Shown here piece by piece: positions 41,328-50,790 of a stretch of 64,000 nt of DNA (its first letter is position 1; the number at the start of each line of letters is the position of its first letter). The notes beneath the pieces are model-generated. The model ran no database searches. It was given only the letters and a program-made list of their open reading frames with translations, and was not told the DNA's origin. The DNA lies in NCBI GenBank assembly GCA_000733355.1, contig JNVV01000002.1, positions 979,626 through 1,043,625 on the forward strand. Direction: 5' to 3'. This stretch comes from Falciphora oryzae (taxonomy: Eukaryota > Ascomycota > Sordariomycetes > Magnaporthales > Magnaporthaceae). The position numbers and the translations under genes are program-made.

Positions 41328-43084
41328 TTAGATAACCTTGCAAGTCTTGACCACATTCCTCCTCCTGGCCGACGCGCCGCCGTTGGAACGGCGACCGCCT
41401 GCAGGCCTCCTGCTCCACATGCGCGAGATGCCGCGGAGCGTGTCAATGACCACGACCTGCACGGCCAGGACCGAGACCCTGACGACCAGGTCGCTCATGC
41501 CGAGCTTGGGCTGCTGGCCGCGCGAGTAGGTCGAGTCCTTGAAGTTGATCGGCAGCTTGGCGCCAAGGTGCTCGACGGCCACCTTCAGACCGCTGCTGAA
41601 GCCGTCCTCGTGGAAGCCGTACTTGGTCCACGCGCCCGCGTAGCTGACGTTGCGCCTGTTCTGGATGTGGTGGAGCAGTTCCTGCGCCCGCACGGCTGAT
41701 GGCGTGAAAAGCGGGTGCGCGTACTCGAACCGGCCCTGCACCGTGGCCGGGTCGGGCTCGTGCAGCGGGTTGAGCGTGACGAGCACGTTGCCGAAGTGCT
41801 CGCGTGGGATGTGCTGAAGCGAGTTCATGTTGTAGGTGAGCGAGACCTTGTCGATGTTGCGCTTGCCCATCTCGGGAGCCGACACGGTCATGTAGTTCCA
41901 GGCCGACCACGCCTTGCGGTTCGCCGGCATGAGCGACTGGTCCGAGTGGAGCACCGCCACGTTCTTGGACGTCTGGAAGCTCGACATGATTTCATGTTCC
42001 TCGTCCGTGGCCGACCCCTTTATTATCGAGTAGGCCTGGTCGCCGTGCGTCGCCAGCACCACGTGGTCGTACACGTGCGACTTGCCGCCGTTGAGGTGCA
42101 GGCGCACCCTGCCGTCCGCGTCGTTGGTCAGCGACTGGACCGGGGTGTTGAGGAAGAGGTGGTTGCTCGGGAATCCCTTCATCACGGCGTCGATGTACGA
42201 CTTTGAGCCGTCAGGGATCGTGAGCCAGTCGGGCCTCTTGGCGACGGTGGAGAGGAGGTGGTGGTTCCAGAGAAACCTGACGAGAGTGACGGCAGGGAAC
42301 TCCAGCGCGCACTTGTCCGGGCTGGTGCTCCAGACGGCGGCCGTCATGGGGATGAGGTAGTCGTCGCGGAACGCGTCCGAGTAGCCCTCCCGTTCAAGGT
42401 ACTGGCCGATGGTCTCCTCGGGGCCGAAGGTGCCCACCAGGAACTCGGACGAGGTGCTAGCCCTCCCATTGGCCTTGCCCTTGGCTGACCCGTTGGCTGA
42501 GCCATTGGACTTGGTCTTGACGGCAGCGGCATTGGCCTCTCGCAGGAGGTCAAGCGCGAATTGGTTGAAGCGGACAACGTCGAAGATCATACGCCACATG
42601 CGCCATGAGAAGAGGTTCTTCGGCTGGCAGAAGATAGTGGCAAGGCTCGACCCAGCCCACTCGAAGAGCCCGTGGTCACGCGACAGGCCGAAGGTCATCA
42701 GCGTGGGCGCAGTGGCCACGCCGACCTTGTTGAGAAACGCGAGAAAGTTTGCTGGACGATGAAACTCGCCATGTTAGCAAGGACAAATTCGCAAGGCACA
42801 ATGGTGATAGGTGTAGACCAAGCGAACAAATCGCCGACGGCCGCTGGGACAAACGTACGATATGTCTCCGAGTTCATGACAATGAAGCCGGTGTCCACCT
42901 GTGTGGTGTATTTGCCGTTCTTGAAGCTGACGGTGTTGGTGTGGCCTCCCAGGCGGGCGGCAGCCTCGTAGAGGTAGACATCGTGGTGGGTGCGGTTCAA
43001 CGCCCACAGCGTTGCAATGCCCGCCGAGCCGCTGCCGACAATGGCCACCTTCTTCCTAGGAATCGTGGGATCGTTGGCCGACAT
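41328..43084 (-). CDS. FAD/NAD(P)-binding amine-oxidase-fold oxidoreductase with CaaX-like C-terminus
   Basis: This is a predicted flavoprotein of the family often annotated only as NAD/FAD-binding protein. The bacterial relatives often sit beside cyclopropane-fatty-acid synthase genes. Substrate unknown. Exons on the minus strand are 43084-42859 and 42751-41328, giving 549 aa. The N-terminal Rossmann motif is VAIVGSGSAGIATLWALN, followed by YEAAARLGGHTNTV and the family block DTGFIVMNSETYPNF across the intron. A Gly/Ser/Ala/Asn-rich insert (SNGSANGSAKGKANG, near residue 165) is low-complexity. The flavin-contacting C-terminal block is YAGAWTKYGFHEDGFSSGLKVA. After it comes a hydrophobic stretch (VVRVSVLAVQVVVI), then a strongly basic tail that ends TCKVI. 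Confidence 0.88.
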
Positions 43085-45169
43085 GGTGGCAGAGGGGCGC
43101 GCGACGCGCAGAGTTTGACAGAGAGGGTTGATTGGGAGAAGCAATGGCTAAAGTCAACCACGTTCGCGATGGCCTGCCTGTCACACTTGGGACTGGCTAG
43201 GTTCGTCTCAAGGCCGGGGAGCGCCGTTGGATAAAATAGGCGGTGCGGAGCAAGGCCGGCTTCGTCAGGCGGGTGACGTCGTCCCTGGATCCAATAGCTG
43301 CAGAGGTACCTCGTTTCCTGCCTGACACATGTCAAGCAGCAAGCGTGTGCGTGTATGCGGAGAGAGATTTGCTGCTCGACCAACGAGGGCCACCTGGACT
43401 AGACGGTTGCTGGCATTGCAGATACTATATGTGGGCAGGGCCGGTCTGGGCAAGGGTTGGGCGGTGGAAGGCATTGGCTGTTTGGGCGTCTCCATATCCA
43501 GCCCTGTCTTGTCAGAAGCAGATTACTACAAGTGAAGTGGCTGGAGAAGACGGCAGGGCTTCCGTGGCCGGCAAAGAGGTCGCGTGCTGGGGAACCCAAG
43601 GGGAAAGCGGAAACCCAAAGGGGAGTCCAAGGCAGCCCAAAAGTTGGCTGCCTCCTGCTCCCCGCATCCATAGGCAATCGGATGAGCACGTCTCGCCAGG
43701 CAGGGCGGCCAGCTGGCAATTGGGGAGCGATAGCCCACAGGCCCAATGGAAGACAAAGCCCGAGTCGACGAGCTTTGTTGCTTGCTTCGCTGCCACGACA
43801 TGGAATCGCCCGGGCGCTACCCGCGAAGGCGGCTTGGGCGGTGCGATGCGACATGGGAGTGGCATGCCCGACTCGACGGATCGGGCATGCTCCCGACAAT
43901 CCAAAAACCTGATTGGCGCCGCCTCCCCATTTGCTGCCTGTCGGAATGCTTGTGTTGGGGCCCCGGCTGGCTGCCCAGAAAGGCCTGCCTCCCTGCGCGC
44001 ACACCGCCCGCCATGCATGAGCTGTATTAGCGGCTGCGGTCTCAGGTGCTCGGGCCAGCGCGCATCGAAACGGAGCAACCAGATAGGCTGACACCAGGCT
44101 GGCGCCCCAGACGCGAAACCATTCCACTCCAGCTGCAGGTCGAGCCACCACAGAGTGGAATCAAGGCATCCATTTGATTCGCGTGCACGGTTTTTCGCAA
44201 AAGGGGCGAAATGGCCGCGTTGGCAGGTCCACGGAGACAGCCTGTTAGGCCGGTTGGGCTGGGCTAGCAGCAGAAAAAAAACACACCCAAGTCCATCACC
44301 TGCCTGAAATCCCCCAGCCAGGTCAGAGGCAGCGCCCTGTTTTGATCCGATGGCTGTCGAATGGCGATGGGATGGCCCCGGGATCTTCTAGCATCAATAC
44401 CCGACCACCTAGTGTCGAGTGTCGACAGTCATCTGCCAAAACACACTGGTGATCCGGACAATGCCACCACCCGTCAACTTGGTGCCGAGGCAAGCTCACA
44501 AGAAGCTCGAGGTACACCGGCAACGGGCTGTTCACTCCTCGGCTCGTTCGGCCAAAATATAGTCGACCCATCGCACCCGAGATCGGAAGCATTGAGGCCC
44601 GGCCCCGTAACAAGACCCCTGAATTGGGATGGATGCATTCTGCATTCACCGCATTCTCCAAGAACCCCCCGCTCATTATTGCAAATCAGAAGGATCCAGA
44701 TGCGTGTAGGGTATCCAGATTGCCAGGGTGTGCGTGAGGTGTCAAAAAATACATTACCCATCAGATATCAATTGGCCGAGTTGTCCCATGTGGCGCTGAC
44801 AGGACTGGCCAACTGGCTCGCCAAGCCTCCTCCTTTTTCCACGTCAGTGACTCCGCCCGGCCTCGAGAACCACTGGTTGTGGTGGAGAAACAGTGCGTAC
44901 AAGCAGAGACGGCGATTCGCCATGTCGCGTCCGTCTGTCCGTCTGTTCGAGCTTGGTTGTCGACGGTCTTGAGAGCTGTCACGGGCCGAGCCGAGCTCGG
45001 AGCTTTCTTGACATCGCGACCTCCTGCCAGCGCGTTGGGCGACCTCCATGGCCATACCGGGCGTTTGCCGCCCCAGAAGCCCGCTCCCAAGGGCCTGTCC
45101 GAATCTCCTCGAATCTGCGGTCCCCCAGGCAGCCTAGACGTAATTCCAGCCGTCGAAAAGGCTGCTTCA
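43085..45169. other. Long gene-free region (2.1 kb)
   Basis: The stretch lies upstream of the FAD oxidoreductase and downstream of the acyl-CoA-binding protein gene, both on the minus strand. Open frames of about 250-280 codons exist on both strands over the same DNA (43243-44091 plus; 43399-44151 minus). They look like stop-poor GC-rich sequence: rich in Arg, Ala, Pro and Gly, with no recognisable domain and without clear introns. I found no tRNA, transposon ORF or direct repeat. It may hold a long promoter, a non-coding transcript or a decayed gene. Confidence 0.4.
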
Positions 45170-46240
45170 TCATCTTGATGGAAGAAGTGTCCTCCCGACG
45201 TACTCTAGTGCTATCTTGAATGACTCCCGAATATGGGTTTCGAGTCGTCGGTCTTTTTTCCTGCGCATCCAGATCAGAATCAGGATCAGGAGCAACAGGT
45301 CGGCCGCGACGTGCTTAGTCACAAGCCATAACGCCCAGCCCACCCAGGCACCGAAGCTTCTTTCCCTGCGAGACCTCCACTCGCGCCCAGTCGTGATGTG
45401 TTCCCTGAGAGCCGCTATCTCCGTAGAGAGCCGGACGATGGCGCGCTCCATCTTCTTGGACCACCGGTCGCCTCGCTTAACGTATTGGCCGCCATCCTCT
45501 TCCTCTTCTCCCTCCTCGCCGTCAGCCTCGGCAGCCATCCGTCGTTGGTAGTCCTGCTCGGCCTCGTCCTCCTCGCTCATAGGGCTCAAGACCTTCATGG
45601 GTCCATCGGTTCCGCTCGCGGGCTCCTGGAAGCGACGAGCAGCCCCGCCTTCGTCTCCTGATCCTTTGGGTGATGGCTCGGACGAAGTCGACGTGTTTCC
45701 CTTGATCTGATTCCATACGAACTCAAGCTCTGCAACTAGCTCCATCGCATCGCTGTTACGGGTGCGCCCATCATTGCAAGTCAGCCTCGGCCGCCTGACG
45801 TTTTCTTTGACCGCGCAGACTCTCGGCGCAGGGCAAACTCACCCTGTAGTCGCGTATTTGTGCATCGTTTCTATTAGGGCCTCGATGTACCGACGTTTGG
45901 CCTCGGTGCGGCTCAGTCCCTTCTGCAGGTGCCACGCGTCAAACTTGTCCCTTTCCCGCTGGAGGTCCTCGGCCGGGATTCCCGAGGCGGCGGTAGGGCG
46001 CTCCATTACGCCGTCGACATCGCCCTCCATCGCCTGTTTGTACAGCCCGTAGAGGCGCATGCGGTCAGCAGGCGGGGGCCGGGTAGCCCCCGTCTTGGGG
46101 ATCTTTTTGATGGTGTTGAGTGCATGGACAAACACCCGGTCTGGGCCGAGGTGCAATAAGGGTAGTCAGTGGTGTGTCCAGCATTGAACGAGATAACAAA
46201 TCCCTGGACAATCGCGCGACCTACCGACCGAGTCGGCCAT
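45170..46240 (-). CDS. Acyl-CoA-binding protein with C-terminal membrane anchor (ACBD5/Atg37-like)
   Basis: The N-terminal ACB domain binds long-chain acyl-CoA. Exons on the minus strand are 46240-46225, 46140-45843 and 45752-45170, giving 298 aa. The first exon is 16 nt and encodes only MADSV plus one base. The ACB domain (about residues 5-110) shows FVHALNTIKK, the GLYKQAMEGDVDG block and the FDAWHLQKGLSRTEAKRRYI helix with the acyl-CoA-binding Lys and Tyr positions. A charged, Glu-rich linker follows, then an amphipathic helix (ERAIVRLSTEIAALREHI). A single membrane segment (VAADLLLLILILIWM) sits about 35 residues from a basic C-terminal tail. This layout matches ACBD4/5 and yeast Atg37, which are peroxisomal tail-anchored proteins. 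That assignment is inference from architecture. Confidence 0.85.
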
Positions 46241-46915
46241 CTCGAAGATCAAAGGCTCGTAAAGAAGTCCGAAGTGCAGATTGTCAGGTGAGGGCTGCGG
46301 CCTGGTGATGCGTGCAACAACAACACGGGTTGGGTCGGTCGGTCGAGCAGTCTCTAGGAGGACAGAAAGGAAGTTCGAGCGCTGATTATTAAAATAAACT
46401 GGAAAGGCTCGAGACGCCCAGCTTGTCTATCTCGAGTCAACACGTAGCCGCGGAATAGTCGAGCGTGGGCGGTCCATCATTCTATGAAATGGCGGCCGGC
46501 GAGGGAGGCTTGGATGTGTTTGTCGCGTCCCAACCCGACGGGACCTGGGCGCACGGTAGGTGTCGCTCGTGTTCACGGTTCCTGGGGACAATCTATGCCT
46601 CGGCGATTTGATTGATGCCCGTGGAAGGGCCCGCTTCTCCCCGGCAGGGGTGGGGCTCCCCACCCCCCAGCCGCTCGTGGCGCCAAAGCCTGGCAGCGCA
46701 GATACAGACATGAATGTTGGCTCACCAGACCACCTCTCCCCAAAACTGAGTCCTGACGCATCCCACAGCGTCTCCCAAGGTGTATTCCTTGTGACGATGC
46801 TTGCTATTCGCACATCCTTAAATCGCTTGCAATCGGCCGCTGTATGTGAAAGCAGCAGCTCAAAGAGAGAAACCAGAAGAACAAGGTCGAGGTTCGTCGA
46901 ATAGACGACTGCACC
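46241..46915. other. Tandem intergenic region between RNase III and the acyl-CoA-binding protein
   Basis: About 675 bp with the promoter of the acyl-CoA-binding protein gene and the 3' UTR of the RNase III gene. Nothing else was recognised. Confidence 0.5.
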
Positions 46916-48184
46916 TCAATCCCTTATCGGCTCCCTTCTTAGCATGGCCTCTGGCATCCCTCTCTGCTGGAGCCAAGCCTTCTTCATATCGAGATACTTC
47001 TTTAGGAGCTTCTTGTTCTCAAGGGCCATCTGTGCGGCCTTGTCTCCTGCCTCTTTCTTCGACAACGCAACCCCCCTCCCGAGCAAGAGATCATTCTCGC
47101 CCCAACCATCCAATTTGACACCGACGCTCCAAAGGGGAAGGTTGTTGTCCTTATCTTTTTTCTTCGGCGCTGGGAGGTCCACGTATCGGATTTTGACGCC
47201 TGGGACGACCAGCAAGCGCGACAGGAGCACCTTCGGCGGCTCCGCTATCAATTCTGCAGGGTTTGCTGGGGAATACCAGCTGATCGTGACCTTTCCAGTT
47301 CGCTGCGATTGCTGTCTTTCTTCCTCCTCCCGAATCTTGTGAGCGATTGTCATCGCCCAGACGCCCTTCAGCCAGCTCGCTGCTCGAGCCACGCCGCAGC
47401 CAGGATCAGAGACGATTATGGCACCAACGTAGGACTCGAAAATGTCACCAAGAAACTTGATTTTCCTGTGCACTGCGAGACTGTTGAACTCCGGGGGGAG
47501 CTGAGCCCGTTTGTCGAGACCGTACGCGCGAGTCCACTCGGCAAGGCTCTCGTTGCGGATGAGCATCTCGCGGATCTGTGTGCATCTGCCGTGTGCCAGC
47601 TCCGGGAAGGTCTCGTAGATGAAGCACGTGGCAAACAGCTCCAGATACGCGTCGCCCAGCCACTCGAGGCGATCGCTGTTCTCCTGGACAGACATTCCCT
47701 TTCCTCCCACGGCTTCTGGGTGTCTGAGAGCAGCTTGCTCCACGCAGACATCCTTGACATCCGGAAGTGGCGGTAGCGATTGGGGGATGTCTGCCGATGT
47801 CCACTTTGTGTAGGCGACATGAGCAGAGACTGCGACTGTGCCAGACCTTTCCCCTGCGGTGTTGTTCTTGGCCACTTGGGATGCCAACAGCTGGATGCCA
47901 GGAACCAGCCGTTCGCACGCGGCGGCAACCGACCCCCGAGTAGCTTCGCAACGCTGTGCTTGCAAGGGTTGCTCTGACCACTGCTTGAGGGTCGAGATGC
48001 AGTAAACCAGGTCGTCCGAGTGTTTAACGAGAAAATCAATCGCATCACCTAGGTCGGGTTCGGGGCGGCGGCTGGGATTCATCAGGCTTGCTGCGCCCTC
48101 ATGTTCGTTCAGCCTGAGTCGCTTAGCGGGTGCAATGACTTGAGCCACCTCTTCGTCAGGCTCCGCGCGAGCGTGTTTAGACAT
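46916..48184 (-). CDS. RNase III-domain protein with dsRNA-binding domain (Rnt1/Pac1-like)
   Basis: A predicted double-strand-specific endoribonuclease in a single exon, 422 aa. The RNase III domain (about residues 140-290) has the signature DRLEWLGDAYLE in place of the usual NERLEFLGD: the first acidic residue is Asp instead of Glu, while the later Glu and Asp are kept. The downstream metal-binding pair is intact in GDIFESYVGAI. The C-terminal part contains a degenerate dsRBD (ALSKKEAGDKAAQMALEN). The N-terminus has a basic patch PAKRLRL that could serve nuclear import, which favours an Rnt1-like nuclear role over the mitoribosomal RNase III-fold protein mL44. The start at 48184 (MSKHARAEPDEE) is chosen because the open frame upstream runs into the divergent mS33 promoter and looks untranslated; an upstream ATG at 48457 exists. 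Confidence 0.85.
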   Translation of the reverse strand: MSKHARAEPDEEVAQVIAPAKRLRLNEHEGAASLMNPSRRPEPDLGDAIDFLVKHSDDLVYCISTLKQWSEQPLQAQRCEATRGSVAAACERLVPGIQLLASQVAKNNTAGERSGTVAVSAHVAYTKWTSADIPQSLPPLPDVKDVCVEQAALRHPEAVGGKGMSVQENSDRLEWLGDAYLELFATCFIYETFPELAHGRCTQIREMLIRNESLAEWTRAYGLDKRAQLPPEFNSLAVHRKIKFLGDIFESYVGAIIVSDPGCGVARAASWLKGVWAMTIAHKIREEEERQQSQRTGKVTISWYSPANPAELIAEPPKVLLSRLLVVPGVKIRYVDLPAPKKKDKDNNLPLWSVGVKLDGWGENDLLLGRGVALSKKEAGDKAAQMALENKKLLKKYLDMKKAWLQQRGMPEAMLRREPIRD

Positions 48185-48574
48185 CCTGAGACTTCGTTGC
48201 TCTCTTATTCCGTACTTCAAAAAATGGCATTGATAGAATGGCCTTGAATGAGAGGCGACCGTAGGTTGGCGGTGGGAAGTTGGACTGCCGGGCTTGGAGG
48301 CTTGAGACCTGTGGAAAGTCTCAGGCTGATGGATGGTAAGGTTTGGGGCGGGCAGCTTGAACGCGACTTTGCAGCGGGGCACAGTCGCACATCCAATGGA
48401 TTTGATGCGCATGCCTAGGATCCACCAAAAACCGCCAGCTTGCCAGGGACGACCCACCTGGCGGCTTCCGACGACCGGGGTTGACGCAACGACAGGTCTT
48501 CAATTTGTGCATCGCGGGCCGTCGAACCGCGATCAACCCATCCCACCACAGCGCGCTCCTGCCATGCGATCAAG
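48185..48574. promoter_or_regulatory. Bidirectional promoter region, RNase III and mS33
   Basis: The two start codons are only 390 bp apart and divergent, so the promoters must overlap or abut. No specific transcription-factor site is claimed. Confidence 0.45.
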
Positions 48575-49095
48575 ATGAGTGTGCCCCGCGCTCGTCTGCT
48601 AGAGCTTCTCAAGGTAAGGCTATCAATCTCATACCCTGATAGACTGCGACCCGGCTGACCAGGAGGAAGGCTCGATGCCAAATTTTTGCGACGACGTTTA
48701 ACCCTGAGGGGGTTCGCACCGGCAACAAGGTCTTGCGGCAAAGACTACGGGGCCCGGCGCTGGTAGCGTACTACCCACGACGTCTCGTAACATTCAACGA
48801 CATCAGGAAAGAGTTTGGAAACGAGTTTGTTATGGAGAACGAGCCGGAGAAGGACCGTCTGCGCAAGGTCGAGGCGTAAGGACCCCCTTCTCGATCTGTC
48901 GCAAGCCCCCTGGACCATCCCCAAACGTACCAGACTAATAACCCTCGCTCTGCAACAGCCTGAAAACTCGTGGTAAAGGTGCCCCCAAGAAAAAGAAGGG
49001 ACCACCCGGTATGTCCACCACATCCTTCAGCCGTTCCCCGGTTCCCAGACAGCTGACGTTTACGTGCTATAGACCCGAAAGCGAAGAAGCGATAA
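48575..49095 (+). CDS. RSM27: Mitochondrial small ribosomal subunit protein mS33 (Rsm27)
   Basis: A component of the mitochondrial small ribosomal subunit. Exons are 48575-48613, 48670-48875, 48959-49008 and 49073-49095, giving 105 aa. The conserved core is CQIFATTFNPEGVRTGNKVL, then LRGPALVAYYPRR and TFNDIRKEFG. The C-terminus is lysine-rich (GKGAPKKKKGPPDPKAKKR), with its last seven residues from a 23-nt exon. Intron 1 must end in AAG to keep frame. The CAG seven bases earlier would shift the frame and lose the conserved core. Four exons in a 318-nt coding sequence is dense even for fungi. Confidence 0.92.
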
Positions 49096-50790
49096 GTCGG
49101 GGCCGGTCCTGTATGATACCAACGCTGTACACTGCTACAACTCACGTCACAATATACCCCTTGCGACCCAACTTTGAGAGTCCAAACTGTGACCCTGCCA
49201 GAGCCGAGCGTCAGATCGCACTATGCCGTGACCTTAGACCCCTGGGAAAGGGTGGTTGGGCTGCCGGGGACGCGACAATGGCAATCCATCCTTCATACTC
49301 AGGCATCCACTCCAATAAGCACAATGGCAGCTTTCTGCAGAAAGAACTGGTAGCTACGTCTTCCAGCCCGCTTGCTTGAGAGTCAGTGACAGGCAAAGCA
49401 GCGGCAGCGGCATCTAGCTTTACCTACCTACTTGTCAGCTCCAATAGGAGTCTTCTTATTTAGCTCCCTATCGGTAGCTACCATACTTCTTCCCTGACTA
49501 CCTACACGGCCTAGGTACCTTGGTGTGCATGCCCTTGTTGCCGATCGTGGCTCAAGCAAGCATGGTCTGCGGTGATATATTCTTCACTTTCTTTCCCATC
49601 AATCTCCTTAAAAGTCCTCGCGCTTCACCATGGGAGGCTTAAGCAGACAGAAGTGGAAAGCAGGCAACACCGGCGACCGTGGCTGTGGCGTTAGTCTTAG
49701 GTGATGCCTTCGGGAGGTGACTTGATATGGCTTGTGCTTTGGGGTTGGCGGCGATGCATTAGAACAAGTGCCCATCAATGACCTTTGGGCGCAACCCCCA
49801 GGGTAGTTGTGTATCTGGGCAGTTATCACTGTAGGTATGCCGCGTGCCTTGGATATGTGATGGACGGAGCCACTCCTCGGCGCTAGGGACAGTGGTGTAC
49901 CTGGGGCAGAGCAGCTCCCAAAATACATCTGCTTTTGCCCGCCCAAAACTGTGTACCTAAGTCGAGCCGAGGTGCAATGAACTTCTTTACGCTTGAGTGG
50001 GCTGTCTGGTGGTCTAGTGGAAGTCTCATCTGCCGGCCAGGCAGGTGCAGCCAATGCCTGGCAGGCATCAGGTAAACGATTTGGTCAAGCTCGTGTGCAG
50101 TGAGAAGTCGATGGAGAAAAGGCTTGGGTTTCGGCCGTTTAGTTCTCGCCACCCCAGCTTCTTCAGACAGATCAGACGACAGGAACGGGGCTTCCCTCAC
50201 TCTCCATCTTGGGCCCCGGTAGGCGGTGCATCCATCTCTTCTCGGCTGGACAGGCGGATCTGGAGTAGTTGGAATCAAACGAGAACCGACCTGGCGCGGA
50301 AGGCAGCCGAGCTTGGAATCTCTGTTGGACGGGGTCCGTTGGCACCTAACGGCGGGCAAGTTTTCCCAAATAGCAGGCGCAGCCGTCCCGTTCCTGGGCT
50401 TCCGTTCCACACCACCACCTACCGCCCGCCCTCTCCAACTCGAGGCAAGAAGCTCTTTCTCTGCCCCCACATCACCACTGCCGCGGAAGGCCCAAATTGC
50501 AGTCTTTCTTTTTCCTTCCGTCCTCTTTCTGTTTACCTCACCTCCCAGTAAAAAACAACAACCTCGCCGCGTCTGCTCTCTTGATCTTCCCACCCGCATC
50601 AGAACCACAGACCGAGCCAGCAGACACGGTCTCCCACCCACTCCCACCACAAGGAAACCCTCCACTTTCCTTTGTCTTGATCTGTGAGGCATCTTTGCCA
50701 TATCGTCCGAGATTTACGATTATCCTGCACTTAATGCTCCTGGCCTTCAACTAGTTGGAGCTCCGCAGACCGCCATCGCCCACAAGCAAC
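49096..50790. other. Intergenic region upstream of the PUF gene
   Basis: About 1.7 kb. The first part is the mS33 3' UTR, and the last 300 bp are CT- and CA-rich, as in a long fungal 5' leader. TACCTACCTAC-type motifs occur near 49420-49510 (ACCTACCTACTTG, CTACCTACACGGCCTAGGTACC). Open frames on both strands in 49880-50700 overlap each other and have no domain. No gene is called. Confidence 0.45.

Noticed and set aside
43243..44151. Opposed 282- and 250-codon open frames in the gene-free block
   Set aside because: Both occupy the same DNA, neither has a family resemblance, and composition looks like untranslated GC-rich sequence. Kept only as a region worth checking.
48185..48457. N-terminal extension of the RNase III protein from an upstream ATG
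   Set aside because: The frame is open, but it runs into the divergent mS33 promoter. The extension has no RNase III features, while MSKHARAEPDEE gives a normal start.
49883..50701. 272-codon minus-strand open frame upstream of the PUF gene
   Set aside because: Overlaps plus-strand frames of similar length in a promoter/leader region; low-complexity basic sequence without a domain.
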